The notes under the pieces: generated by a model
Seen by the model: only the letters and a program-made list of their open reading frames with translations
What the model was told of the DNA's origin: nothing
The model's database searches: none
Position numbers and translations under genes: made by a program
Part shown: in pieces, positions 54,181-63,436 of the stretch
How positions within the stretch are numbered: the stretch's first letter is position 1
How the letters are laid out: every line of letters begins with the position of its first letter
Assembly: GCA_965218775.1 (NCBI GenBank)
Contig: CBDCLS010000006.1
Location: 1,364,001-1,428,000 of the forward strand
Origin: CAUZIZ01 sp965218775
Lineage (GTDB): Bacteria > Acidobacteriota > UBA6911 > RPQK01 > JAJDTT01
DNA length: 64,000 bases
Reading direction: 5' to 3'

Positions 54181-55758
54181 TCAACCCAGATCGAAGAGTC
54201 GGGCCATACGACGGCGATTGGAATTTCGTGAGAAAGCTCTATATTGAGTAGCGAAGATCTTCCTTTGCTTATCCTGCAGGTACTCCAGAAGATCTACGAG
54301 TCGTCCCACTGACATGAGTGTTTCGGCTTCAATGTTGTCCCGATGCATCAAGTCCTGGGCGAAGTCTTTGAGCATCCCTTTGTGGACGGCGAAATCGTTG
54401 AAATCTCCCAGGTTGTCTTGCAGGTCCTTCAGAGCCTTGATCAGCGGACTCATTTCATCCTCAGGATACAGACTGCGAAAGAACTCCAATAGATAACGCA
54501 GCTTCTTACACTCGATTCTTAGACGGTGGAGCGCCTCGGGAGCAGTCGCAGCATGGATCCGATCTCCCTGCTTTAAGACTCGGTTGCAGGCGGTCCAGAT
54601 GCGCTCCGAGGCGACCCCTCGGATGGGGCTAGCTCCCTTTAAGGTCCCTGGCGGAGGCTCCGCCAGGAATTGTTCCCACGATTTTAGCAGCCGCTCCAGG
54701 CGTTTCGACGCGAGCCCTCTAGAGAGTTTCTGGTGTTCTTGCTTGGACCGGGCCTGAATAGATTCTGCCAGAGGTTTCAGGGTTACGCTGGACTGCTCAG
54801 GCAGCTGAACCGTGTAATCATCCAACCTCAGAAGTAGAACGTCCAGATCTCGGCAGGGGCTGGTCAAGTCAGTCAGCCAGGCAAATTCCTTCTTGAAGCG
54901 CTCGGTCGGGTCTGCGGGAAAAATACTTTTGATCTGGGTAAGAGCCGAGCGCGTCCTGCGCACAGCAACCCGGAAGTCGTGAAGAAACTCGGTGTCGATT
55001 TGGCTGCTGACGCCTTCTCTGTTGGCGAGTAGGGTCTGGAGCAGGTGACTTAAGACAACTCGTACCGCGTCTGCGGTTTCCATTTGAGGCTGGAGCTGGC
55101 CCCTGAATTTTGTCGAGTAGTCCCCCGGCTCCCTTCCAATTGTCTCCAGGGCTGTGCCTAGAACTCCCGACTCGATTCCTTGCAATTCCTGCTCTTCTTC
55201 CAGAAACGAGACGATATTTCGATAGGCCTTCCGATAGCCCTTCAGCGGCGTTACTTCCAGCCTGGCGGGGAGTGGCTGAAACGCCCGCGGTCCCCCCGGC
55301 TCTCGTACGGAGAGCTGCTGTAGCGAGACCCAACCGACCGTTTTTGCATCCCGGTTCAAAATCCGGAGCCTATTCCCCGAGACTCGAACCTGAGCCCGCG
55401 GAAGCAGTCGCCGCACCTCGATGACTCTGAGGAGTGCATCTCGAAACCCGCCGGGGGGAAGGTCGACGCCGAACTCGGGAAATGTCTCCTGGTCGAGTTG
55501 ATGACGCTCTTCACCCTCCCAGGAGCTCCACTTCAAGAGAAACCCTTTCTGAGAATCGGTGACCGCCAGGGTGCCTCCATCCCGGTGGATTCTCCAATCG
55601 AAAGTATCGAGATAAGTCCAGATGACAGATTGGGCAGTGGTCCTGAGGGTGGGGAACTGGGCAGCAAGAGAGTCGAGGATGGGTTTCCCAGCGGCGGGGG
55701 CCCTGAAAGCGGTGAGAGATTTGCCCATTGAGCCGTCCAGACCTGGGTCTTCGAACAA
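54181..55758 (-). CDS. CHAD-domain protein with a CYTH-like N-terminus
   Basis: A 525-aa protein; MGKSLTAF at residue 11 may be the true start. Residues ~25-170 are CYTH-like (SVIWTYLDTFDWRIHRDGGT). Residues ~230-510 are two CHAD helical repeats with the conserved basic residues (FLHDFRVAVRRTRSALTQI; LHRLRIECKKLRYLLEFFR). CHAD domains bind polyphosphate. The CYTH-like part may be catalytically dead. It is upstream of a ParA-like gene in the same operon, so a complex on polyphosphate granules is plausible. Confidence 0.88.
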   Translation of the reverse strand: MFEDPGLDGSMGKSLTAFRAPAAGKPILDSLAAQFPTLRTTAQSVIWTYLDTFDWRIHRDGGTLAVTDSQKGFLLKWSSWEGEERHQLDQETFPEFGVDLPPGGFRDALLRVIEVRRLLPRAQVRVSGNRLRILNRDAKTVGWVSLQQLSVREPGGPRAFQPLPARLEVTPLKGYRKAYRNIVSFLEEEQELQGIESGVLGTALETIGREPGDYSTKFRGQLQPQMETADAVRVVLSHLLQTLLANREGVSSQIDTEFLHDFRVAVRRTRSALTQIKSIFPADPTERFKKEFAWLTDLTSPCRDLDVLLLRLDDYTVQLPEQSSVTLKPLAESIQARSKQEHQKLSRGLASKRLERLLKSWEQFLAEPPPGTLKGASPIRGVASERIWTACNRVLKQGDRIHAATAPEALHRLRIECKKLRYLLEFFRSLYPEDEMSPLIKALKDLQDNLGDFNDFAVHKGMLKDFAQDLMHRDNIEAETLMSVGRLVDLLEYLQDKQRKIFATQYRAFSRNSNRRRMARLFDLG

Positions 55759-55800
55759 AGGCTTCAGTCGTCCTCCAGGGCAGGAGGCGTTATCAGCGCG

Positions 55801-56859
55801 CTACCAATCGAGTCGCAACCTGGTCCAGCGAATACCGAATCTCCCGTTTTCCTGGGACCAGTGCGTAGCCAGAAAAGAGCCGTCCTCCAGACGGATGGCG
55901 GTTGGGAAGCCGAACTGGAATCCAGCGAACTCGTCCACGCCTGTTTCGAGGTCCTGCGGTCGCTCCTGGGATGTGCCGGGATCGTACAGAAGGTCTTCGT
56001 GATGAATCGTCCATCGCTCCGAGGTGAACGTCACCAGATTGGCGACGATTCCCTGTTGGCCGTAGCGCCGGTTGTAGAACACCAGCAAGCGATCGCCGCC
56101 GAGCGGGATGGGGGTCATGGTCTGACCCGAAATACCAGTGGACTTTGGCTCGCTCCAGGTGAGTCCTTCGTCCTGGGACAGTACGAAGGAGTCCTCCTGG
56201 TCGGCGATTTCCCCCAGAGTCACCGTCCAGCAGGTGGCGATGAGACGATTGGAATCTAACATGGCCAACTTCTGCTCGAGGTACCCGAGCTTGCCCTCAG
56301 GGTCTTCAAATACAACGACATGTTGATTCCAACTGTTCCCGCCGTCCTCCGAGATGGCAGCCAGAACTTGCTTGCCCAGGGTGTCCTCGGAGTCCAGCGT
56401 GGCAGAAGGAGCTAGCAGCCGGCCGGAGGGCAGCGGGAGAATGCCGTGGGATATCTCCAGCTTTTCGTGTCCCATCATCGGGATGACCCGAGGGTCGGAC
56501 CAGCTGTGACCGCCGTCCGTGGAATGGAGAAAGATGGCTTCGTTCCGGGTCTCGCCGAACACTTCGCCTGCTCTTCGGTAGGCCTGGGAGCCGTAGGCGT
56601 AGATCGTCCTGCCGTCTGCTGCCAGACTGAGTTTGAGGGCGTTGCTCGTGTCCCCTTCTCCTGGGAGCAAGGTTCCCTCAAGGGTCCAGGTCTCGCCTCC
56701 GTCCCTGGAGCGGGCCCAGTCGGAACCTCCAGTGGCGTGCGCACCTCCACCTACGCTGAAGGAACACAGAATGTCACCGTCAGGCAGCTGCACTGCTTGT
56801 GGGAAAGCCGAATCGCGATCATCGATGCGGCCGCTCCCGAGGATGTCGATATTGGGCAT
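55801..56859 (-). CDS. BNR-repeat (sialidase-like) protein without signal peptide
   Basis: A 352-aa propeller protein. Asp-boxes are SRDGGETWTL, STDGGHSWSD, SEDGGNSWNQ and SQDEGLTWSE. No leader is seen, so it may be cytoplasmic, unlike the other two BNR proteins. It starts 9 nt after the stop of an MFS transporter gene, so the pair is likely an operon that takes up and cuts a sugar or sugar conjugate. The substrate is unknown. The gene is intact. Confidence 0.88.
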   Translation of the reverse strand: MPNIDILGSGRIDDRDSAFPQAVQLPDGDILCSFSVGGGAHATGGSDWARSRDGGETWTLEGTLLPGEGDTSNALKLSLAADGRTIYAYGSQAYRRAGEVFGETRNEAIFLHSTDGGHSWSDPRVIPMMGHEKLEISHGILPLPSGRLLAPSATLDSEDTLGKQVLAAISEDGGNSWNQHVVVFEDPEGKLGYLEQKLAMLDSNRLIATCWTVTLGEIADQEDSFVLSQDEGLTWSEPKSTGISGQTMTPIPLGGDRLLVFYNRRYGQQGIVANLVTFTSERWTIHHEDLLYDPGTSQERPQDLETGVDEFAGFQFGFPTAIRLEDGSFLATHWSQENGRFGIRWTRLRLDW

Positions 56860-56868
56860 GAGACTCCT

Positions 56869-58218
56869 TTATAACGTCTTGTCAGGATGGGATTCAATCT
56901 GACTTCGCCCAGATGACTGCCTTTCGACTTCGGTCGCCACGACCACATCAGAAGTCTGGTCCTGCGGCGGAGCAACCTTCAGCAGTGTTTTGTCGGAGAT
57001 CAACAGCAGCAGCGCACCCAGAACTCCTATGCTTCCTCCTATGAAGAACGGAAAAGAGGATGAAAAATCGGGAGTTCCCGGAGACTGGATCTCTCGCATC
57101 ACGTAAGCAAAGACGGTCGAACTCAAGCCACTAAGGGTAGTCGAGAATCCGATGGCTGGACCGCGTAGGTGGATCGGCATGTGCTCGGAGATATAGCCGG
57201 TCTGAGACCAGCGCATGAGTTGGCGGAAGAACTCGAACAGCGAAGCGAAGACGAAGATGACATAGGCATTGGGGGAGAGCCCAATCCCTAGGCTACATGT
57301 GGCGTAGATGAGCAGCACTCCCGAGGCTATTCCCGCGCTGGCCTTCCTGCCTGCGATCAGCAGGATGGCCAAACCACCCAGGAACTGAAACCCATAGCCC
57401 ACGGTGAGGAGTGTCGACCATCCTTGATCGACCGCTCCTGACATGAGCCCGATCTCAGGGTCGCTTGCCCGGTATCGGAGGTAGATATTCACAGTTTGAA
57501 AGACGGGCCCGCCCATCAAGCTGAGCGGAATCACCATCGCCAGGTAGCGCGGCATCTTCAAGAGGGACAGGTTGGTTCGCCAGCTGCCACCGGAGATTTG
57601 ACGCTGAATCGTCCCCGGGTGGCGGCTGACGGTCGCAATCAAGACGGCTCCGGCAACGCAGATCACCACGTGTGACCAGAAGAGCAAGGCGAAATCCCCG
57701 GCTGCAGGGTCCCCCTCGGAGGACCACTCTACCAGTCCCTTGCCCAGGGGCGCGCCAATGAAGCTGCCGGCACCGACTGCAATCATCAACAGGGAGTTCG
57801 CTCTGCCCCGCCTGGACGGGATCACGGTCTGGACGAAGGCCATTGCTCCAACCCACTGGCCGGCCGCCGATATGCCGTAGAGCAGCCCCGAGAACGGAAT
57901 CATCCAATAGCCGGGAATGTGAATCAGCAAGAGACCCAGGCCGGCAAAAAGCAGTAGAGACGCGGACCAGACACGGCGCTCACCGATGCGGGAGGCCAGA
58001 AGGCCGGAGAAGCTTGAGCCGGCGATGAATGCTACAAGCCAGTAGAAAGCAAAGGTTTCGTAGGTCTCCTCCGGGTATTCGAGGGCGTTGAAGTAGAGGG
58101 GGGTGCTGTAGCGTATCAGGGCGTGGCTGACGTAGTTGAAGAGCGAGACGCCAAAGACAAGCGCAATGCGCGGAGTGCCCGCTATCGATTCCGGGAGCGG
58201 TTTCTCGGAGGAACTCAA
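56869..58218 (-). CDS. MFS transporter
   Basis: A 449-aa membrane protein with 12 predicted segments. The MFS loop motif after TM2 is ASRIGERRVW. The central loop contains RHPGTIQRQISGG. The C-terminal tail is hydrophilic. It is probably a secondary uptake carrier. Coupling to the BNR gene suggests transport of a sugar derivative that the BNR protein processes. The gene is intact. Confidence 0.9.
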   Translation of the reverse strand: MSSSEKPLPESIAGTPRIALVFGVSLFNYVSHALIRYSTPLYFNALEYPEETYETFAFYWLVAFIAGSSFSGLLASRIGERRVWSASLLLFAGLGLLLIHIPGYWMIPFSGLLYGISAAGQWVGAMAFVQTVIPSRRGRANSLLMIAVGAGSFIGAPLGKGLVEWSSEGDPAAGDFALLFWSHVVICVAGAVLIATVSRHPGTIQRQISGGSWRTNLSLLKMPRYLAMVIPLSLMGGPVFQTVNIYLRYRASDPEIGLMSGAVDQGWSTLLTVGYGFQFLGGLAILLIAGRKASAGIASGVLLIYATCSLGIGLSPNAYVIFVFASLFEFFRQLMRWSQTGYISEHMPIHLRGPAIGFSTTLSGLSSTVFAYVMREIQSPGTPDFSSSFPFFIGGSIGVLGALLLLISDKTLLKVAPPQDQTSDVVVATEVERQSSGRSQIESHPDKTL

Positions 58219-58243
58219 GTTTCTACCCGTCCAGCCGAGCCCT

Positions 58244-59941
58244 TCAGCGGTCGATCCCCACCACCTGAGCTGTCCCAGAACGGTTCCGGAGGTACACAGC
58301 CACTTCCCGCTCCCAGTTGGGCTGCTTGGGGCTGATCACGCTGAGGCGAAGCAAGAGATACTCCCCGTCGGTCTGGGGAATCGGTAGGAGCGCATCCGAC
58401 ACCGTCTGACTGTCGGCTAGAGCGGTCTGCTCTCCCGTCGCGTTGTTGAAACGGAACCACTGGTAGCGATAAGAGTTGGAGTTGGCAAGTCCCGAATCGA
58501 TCGCTAGATCCTTGAACACGATCCGGGGCGATTTGTCTGCACCGGTGATCTGGAAATCATCAAGGGGGCTGCACCGGCTCAAGTGGTGGCGAATGATCTT
58601 ATCCCGGCGCTTGATCAAGGCCTCTACCAGAAAGCGCTCCGCCTCCCCGTCCTCGATCCGACCCTCCTTGACGAGCACTCGAACCATTTCATCAGTAAAA
58701 CGTAAGACGATCCGAGTGGCCCAAAAGGCGTCTTGGACTTGCATCCGATCAAAGGCTGGATTGGGGTATTCGGGTTTCCAATTCTGGGGCTCGAAGAAGT
58801 CTGCTTCAAAGCGTCCCGTGGCTGAATAGTCCGGATATTTCACATGGCGCCAGGCGCGGTCCCAGAGTCCCAAGGTCAGGGCCGATTTAATTCCCGGCGC
58901 CCACTCGAACATGTACTCGTTGCCCGCTCGACGGCTCTGAAAACGGACACTTCCGCTCCCCAGGCAGGAGCCGAAATCCATCAAGTAGTGTTTGAGATAT
59001 CCTTCTCCCGGCTCTCCCACATACATGTCGAGGGAGTTGATACTCCGGCTGTCGTCGTGATTCAGCCAGGAGGCGAAGACCCGCAGGCCGCGGAGCTCAC
59101 GCCGGTTCTGGTGAGGAAAGATGTCGTTGGGGTCATCAGACCGAACCCCGAAATACTTGAATGGGCCTACCGGTTTGCCCTTCAGGCGGTAGCTGGCCAC
59201 GACCGGCGTCCTTCCATTAGCGTCCTGGAAGGCCTTCTTGAAAACCTTATCGATGTCGGAATCTCGAATGGGTCTTTCCTTTCCCTCTTCGTCAACCAAC
59301 GTCGGCCAGCGATGCTCATGGCCCTGAATGGCGCAGTCACGGCTGCACTCGCCTTCGAGGGAGCCAATCACCAGATCCTGGCGTTGAAGATGGGCCAGAT
59401 AGTTTTCCGGGACGTGATAGCCGAAAGCGTGAAAGAACTTGGTCGAGATCACTTCGGTCGAGGTCGACAATTGGGGATGGCGAGGAGGGTCGAACTTGAT
59501 GAAATAAGTGTCCTTTCTCCCGTCGCGAATGGTGAAACCGGGTGTGATCCCTTGTGACTTCATGCCGATGACTGCCCAGGGCTTGGACTGGTCTGGGCCG
59601 GCGCGCTGGTTGGGGCCTCGAACCAGCTCCTCAATTGTCATCACCTTCTTGCCCATGCGGTTGGAAAACCAGCTCGAATCGGGTACCTCTCCCAGTGTGT
59701 TGACGTTTTCGGCTGGAAGGATCACCTGCTCCTTGTCCGGACGCCTTCCGAAACTGTTCTCGACGAAGTCAAAGATCTGGCTCAGCCGAACTGGATTGGG
59801 CAGCGGGATCGGAAGCTGATCGGCATCCACGGTCAAGGGATCGTCGGACCTGAACTTCGCGCCCCCATTGGAGAAAATGAACTCTCCTAGAAGGATCGCC
59901 GAAACGGTGCCTGCCACCAGCAGGATGAGCCGCTTTTTCAT
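58244..59941 (-). CDS. Large exported conserved protein of unknown function
   Basis: A 565-aa protein with a signal or anchor segment (RLILLVAGTVSAILLGEFIF). Patterns such as YFIKFDPPRHPQLSTSTEVI, RELRGLRVFASWLNHDDSRS and HYLMDFGSCLGSGS resemble the kinase-like fold of CotH/HipA-type proteins, with NHDD and DFG-like motifs. This is only a suggestion. A GGGAGTGAG ribosome-binding site precedes the ATG. Before the IS and MITE insertions it lay ~60 bp after the D15-type gene, probably in one operon. Confidence 0.75.
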   Translation of the reverse strand: MKKRLILLVAGTVSAILLGEFIFSNGGAKFRSDDPLTVDADQLPIPLPNPVRLSQIFDFVENSFGRRPDKEQVILPAENVNTLGEVPDSSWFSNRMGKKVMTIEELVRGPNQRAGPDQSKPWAVIGMKSQGITPGFTIRDGRKDTYFIKFDPPRHPQLSTSTEVISTKFFHAFGYHVPENYLAHLQRQDLVIGSLEGECSRDCAIQGHEHRWPTLVDEEGKERPIRDSDIDKVFKKAFQDANGRTPVVASYRLKGKPVGPFKYFGVRSDDPNDIFPHQNRRELRGLRVFASWLNHDDSRSINSLDMYVGEPGEGYLKHYLMDFGSCLGSGSVRFQSRRAGNEYMFEWAPGIKSALTLGLWDRAWRHVKYPDYSATGRFEADFFEPQNWKPEYPNPAFDRMQVQDAFWATRIVLRFTDEMVRVLVKEGRIEDGEAERFLVEALIKRRDKIIRHHLSRCSPLDDFQITGADKSPRIVFKDLAIDSGLANSNSYRYQWFRFNNATGEQTALADSQTVSDALLPIPQTDGEYLLLRLSVISPKQPNWEREVAVYLRNRSGTAQVVGIDR

Positions 59942-59957
59942 CTGCTCACTCCCCTAG

Positions 59958-62057
59958 CCTCGATTTCCACGGCAGTACAAATGACGCCTTTCCGCTTCGA
60001 GCCCCCCGCCAGAATCCTTGATCGGCGCGACTTGCGCCTGCTGTGTTTCCACCTACGTTAGTAAATAGAAGTACCTATTTGGATAGAGAGGTAATCCTAT
60101 ACCTAAAACCTGATCAAGGGACGATCCCCACGCGAATGCTAGAAAAGTCTGGATATGAGGCAGAATAGAACCCTATCAAAGGCTGAGCATTTTCTGTCAT
60201 TCATATCTAGTATAGTTATAGTTTGGAATACAGTAATCGGAATGGACTAACTAATGACACCCGACCGACCGCTCCGGAGGCCCAATTCTTCCTGGCCCCC
60301 GAATCGCCTCTGCAGCGCCAGTATGAGGCCTTGCGCTGCTTTTTCGTCGAAGGCTTGCCCTCGCAGCAGGTCGCCACTCGCTTCGGCTATTCCCCAGGAG
60401 CCTTCCGCGTCCTCTGTCATCAGTTTCGCCATGATCTCAGCAAGCGCGCCCGCTTCTTTCAGGCGATTCGCCGGGGGCCTCAAGCGGCGCCCGCCCGCGA
60501 TCGGGTGCGGGAACGGGCCGTCGCCCTGCGCAAGCGAAACCTCTCGGTCTACGATATCCAACGCGAGTTGGCCGCCGCCGGCCATTCCATCAGCATCAAT
60601 GCGTTATCGATCCTGCTGCGAGAGGAGGGCTTCGCCCGACTGCCCCGGCGTCGGGATGAGCAACGCCCCGCCACCCTCAAGCCCGAAGCAGCAGCCATCG
60701 CCGACGTGCGGCAGATCAATCTGGCCCCGCGCAGCTTTCGCACCCGGGTCGGCGGTCTGTTTCTGTTCGTCCCGCTGATGCGATCGATCGATCTCGGGGC
60801 GGTGCTGCAGCCCCCCCGCCTTCCCGGCTCCCAAATGATTCCCGCCGAGCAGGCCGTGCGCACCCTGCTGGCTCTGAAGCTGCTGGGCATCGAAAGAAAA
60901 AGTCATGTCATGGATCGGGTCTTTGACGAGGGCATCGCCCTTTTTGCCGGTCTCAATGTGGTGCCCAAGCGCTCCTACCTGGCCGCCTACAGCTCCCGGG
61001 TCGACCGACGCGCCAACCTGCGCCTCATGGGAGCCTGGTTTGAGCAGGTCCAAGCCGCCGGCCTGCCCCGGGGCTCTTCCTTCGATCTGGACTTTCACAC
61101 CGTCCCCGCCAATAGCCAGCAGGAACCTTTGGACAAACACTATGTCTCTTCCCGCAGCCGCAGCCAAAAAGGCATCCTCGTTTTTTTGGCTCGGGACGCC
61201 ACCGAGCGTGTCTTATGCTACGCCAATGCGGGTGTCCCCCGGGCCGATCGAGCCGACGAGGTGCAACGCTTCGTCCAGTTCTGGCACCAACACAGCGGTC
61301 AGCCTCCGGCCGAACTCGTCTTCGATTCCCAGTTGACCACCTATGCTCATCTGAACCGCCTCAACCAACAGGGCATTGGCTTTATCACCCTGCGCCGCCG
61401 CTCCCAAAAAATGCTGGGCCAGATCTGGAGCCGCCCCGCCTCCGCCTGGCACCGCATCACCTTACCCGCCCTGACTCGGATCTTTCGCACCCCCAAAGTC
61501 CTGGACCAGCGGATCGTCCTGAAACATTACGAAGGTCCCCTGCGCCAGCTCACCCTCATGGAACTCGGTCACGAAGAACCGACCGTCCTACTGACCAACC
61601 ATCTGCGCCGCGCCCCCTCGACTCTGATCACCCGCTATGCCCAACGCATGCTCATCGAAAATGGCATCTCCGAAGCCATCCAGTTCTTTCACCTGGACGC
61701 GCTCTCTTCGATGGTGGGACTCAAAGTGGATTTTGACCTCCAGATCACCCTCATGGCCAGCTCCCTATATCGACTCATGGCCGAGAAGATTGGTCGCGAA
61801 TATCAGCGGGCTCAAGCCAAAAAGATCTTCCGAAATCTCCTCGACGTCTCGGCCCGGGTCCAGATCCAAGAGCAGCAAGTCACCGTCCACCTCGATAAGC
61901 GCGCCCATAACCCCTACTTGGTCGCCTCGGGCCTGGGTGATGATCCCACGCCCATGCCTTGGTTTGGCGGCAAAACTCTGGTCCTTCGATTTGACTAACC
62001 GACTCAACGGCTACCCTTAAAAAATGTTAGTCCTTTCCAGTACCGTGGAAATCGAGG
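59958..62057 (+). mobile_element. 2100-bp IS with CTAG flanks, copy 3
   Basis: Same ends and length as the other copies. CTAG lies at 59954-59957 and 62058-62061. It sits between the D15-type gene and its downstream neighbour, directly against the 268-bp MITE, whose own left CTAG is this IS's right CTAG. Confidence 0.93.
60223..61998 (+). CDS. DDE transposase of the 2100-bp IS, copy 3
   Basis: 591 aa from TTG 60223. It is identical to copy 2 except Ala17. See copy 2 for domains. The gene is intact. Confidence 0.88.
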   Translation: MEYSNRNGLTNDTRPTAPEAQFFLAPESPLQRQYEALRCFFVEGLPSQQVATRFGYSPGAFRVLCHQFRHDLSKRARFFQAIRRGPQAAPARDRVRERAVALRKRNLSVYDIQRELAAAGHSISINALSILLREEGFARLPRRRDEQRPATLKPEAAAIADVRQINLAPRSFRTRVGGLFLFVPLMRSIDLGAVLQPPRLPGSQMIPAEQAVRTLLALKLLGIERKSHVMDRVFDEGIALFAGLNVVPKRSYLAAYSSRVDRRANLRLMGAWFEQVQAAGLPRGSSFDLDFHTVPANSQQEPLDKHYVSSRSRSQKGILVFLARDATERVLCYANAGVPRADRADEVQRFVQFWHQHSGQPPAELVFDSQLTTYAHLNRLNQQGIGFITLRRRSQKMLGQIWSRPASAWHRITLPALTRIFRTPKVLDQRIVLKHYEGPLRQLTLMELGHEEPTVLLTNHLRRAPSTLITRYAQRMLIENGISEAIQFFHLDALSSMVGLKVDFDLQITLMASSLYRLMAEKIGREYQRAQAKKIFRNLLDVSARVQIQEQQVTVHLDKRAHNPYLVASGLGDDPTPMPWFGGKTLVLRFD

Positions 62058-62061
62058 CTAG

Positions 62062-62329
62062 TACAGCGTTCTGTAAATACCGATACGTTTGTGGCGAGCG
62101 CGACGGGTCGAGTTCGCGAAGCGACGCCGAACTCGATGCCTCGTATCTTGGAGGAGGCGCGACAAAGAAATCGGCGCGTCCCGTCGCCACCCGTATGGCA
62201 GATGGGGGTTGCGGACGATCTCTGTGTGGGTCGTCGTCGAAGATGGCCAAGCATCGTCTTCCTCCTCCTGCCTTGATCTCGCCTCGCAAGCCCCATCTGC
62301 AAACGTATCGGTATTTACAGAACGCTGTA
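62062..62329. repeat. 268-bp MITE with ~30-bp perfect terminal repeats, CTAG flanks
   Basis: The ends TACAGCGTTCTGTAAATACC and GGTATTTACAGAACGCTGTA are exact complements, and the match extends ~10 more bases. CTAG borders both sides (62058-62061, 62330-62333). It can also be read as a TA duplication within CTAG, with termini GTACAGCG, as IS630/Tc1-type elements make. It contains no gene longer than ~120 codons in a consistent frame, so it is non-autonomous. Confidence 0.88.
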
Positions 62330-62332
62330 CTA

Positions 62333-62367
62333 GTACACTGGAACCTCAATACGGCGACAGTGTACTT
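62333..62367 (-). terminator. Hairpin after the D15-type gene
   Basis: AGTACACTG and CAGTGTACT form a 9-bp stem with a 17-nt loop, overlapping the stop codon of the upstream gene. There is no U-run, so it may be a weak or transcript-protecting structure. Confidence 0.4.
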
Positions 62368-63433
62368 AGAACGAGGGCCCAAAGCGGAAGTGAATCAGGG
62401 TCCGTCCCTGCCCACGTCCGACGTCAAATCTCAGAAATGTTCGCCTTGAGGTCTTGAATCTCACTCCTCCTCCAACGCTTTTTTCCAGATTTTCGAAATC
62501 GAAATCCTCTGTGTTTGGGAAGACCTTGCCCGCATCGTAGAAGAGAGCGAACTCCACTGCCGGCCAGGCCTCCCAGCGGTACTCCGCGGAAAGATAGAGC
62601 AGCCGTTCGTCGCGAAATCGAAACTGGGGGAAGCCGCGCAGCATCTCGTAGCCACCTAGAGTTCTCTGCAGGTAGAAGGGAACACGGCTGGCGCCGTCCG
62701 TCTCGTCCGACGATCCGAAGAAGCGAAGGGCGAGGACTCTCTGGCGAGAACCCAGGGGGATATACTGCCGTGCATCCAAGGAGATCCGGTTGAACTCGAA
62801 TTCGGATCCCCCACGATCGTTGAAGTGGGTGTAGACCAGACCCAGCACTCCCCCGTTGTGGGGATTACCAGGGGTGTCCCGATAGTCGAAAAAGACGGCA
62901 GCGTTGCCACGCAGGAAATCTGGCTGGCGATCCAGTCCCGGCGCTGAGAGATCGTCAAAGGCCTCCCGCAGTGACAAGGGGTCGTCATCTGTACCCTCGC
63001 CAATGTTTACCTGGAGATAACCGGCCCGGCCGGCGACGCCCAGGCGGCCATTGCGGTAGCCCGCAACTACGTCGTAGGCTGCGTCCTCGACGAGGTAGCT
63101 GGTTTCCTCTCCGAGAGCAGGATCGGGACCGATACCGAAGAAGGTTTCCTGGGGAAAGTATCGGTAGCGCAGGTTGAAGTAGAGGAATAGATCGTTGCCC
63201 CTGTCACGTTCTTCACCAAACTTGAAGGGCGTAGCAAATTCATTCGGACCCAGGAAGAGAAAGGGGGCAACCTGTTTGAACCTGCCAAACTCGAACGATG
63301 CCAGACGATAGCCCGAAAAGGATGCAGCGCCTGAGGTTTGAACTGAAAGATTGGCTTTGGTCAACTGGGACTTGAAGTGGCGGAGGCCAAGAGCAAAGCC
63401 GGAACCATCGCTCAGATTTCCAATCTTGGGCAC
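62366..63433 (-). pseudogene. D15/BamA-type outer-membrane beta-barrel, N-terminus lost
   Basis: 355 aa from a GTG at 63433. Amphipathic strands are present, with the C-terminal Omp85 signature (EFALFYDAGKVFPNTEDFDF; GGGVRFKTSRRTFLRFDVGR) and a final Phe (FRFGPSF), as in surface antigen D15 barrels. There is no signal peptide or POTRA domain, and a stop lies upstream where the IS4-like element begins. The gene was probably cut at its 5' end by that element. It is the first gene of the operon with the protein at 58244-59941. Confidence 0.8.
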
Positions 63434-63436
63434 TAG

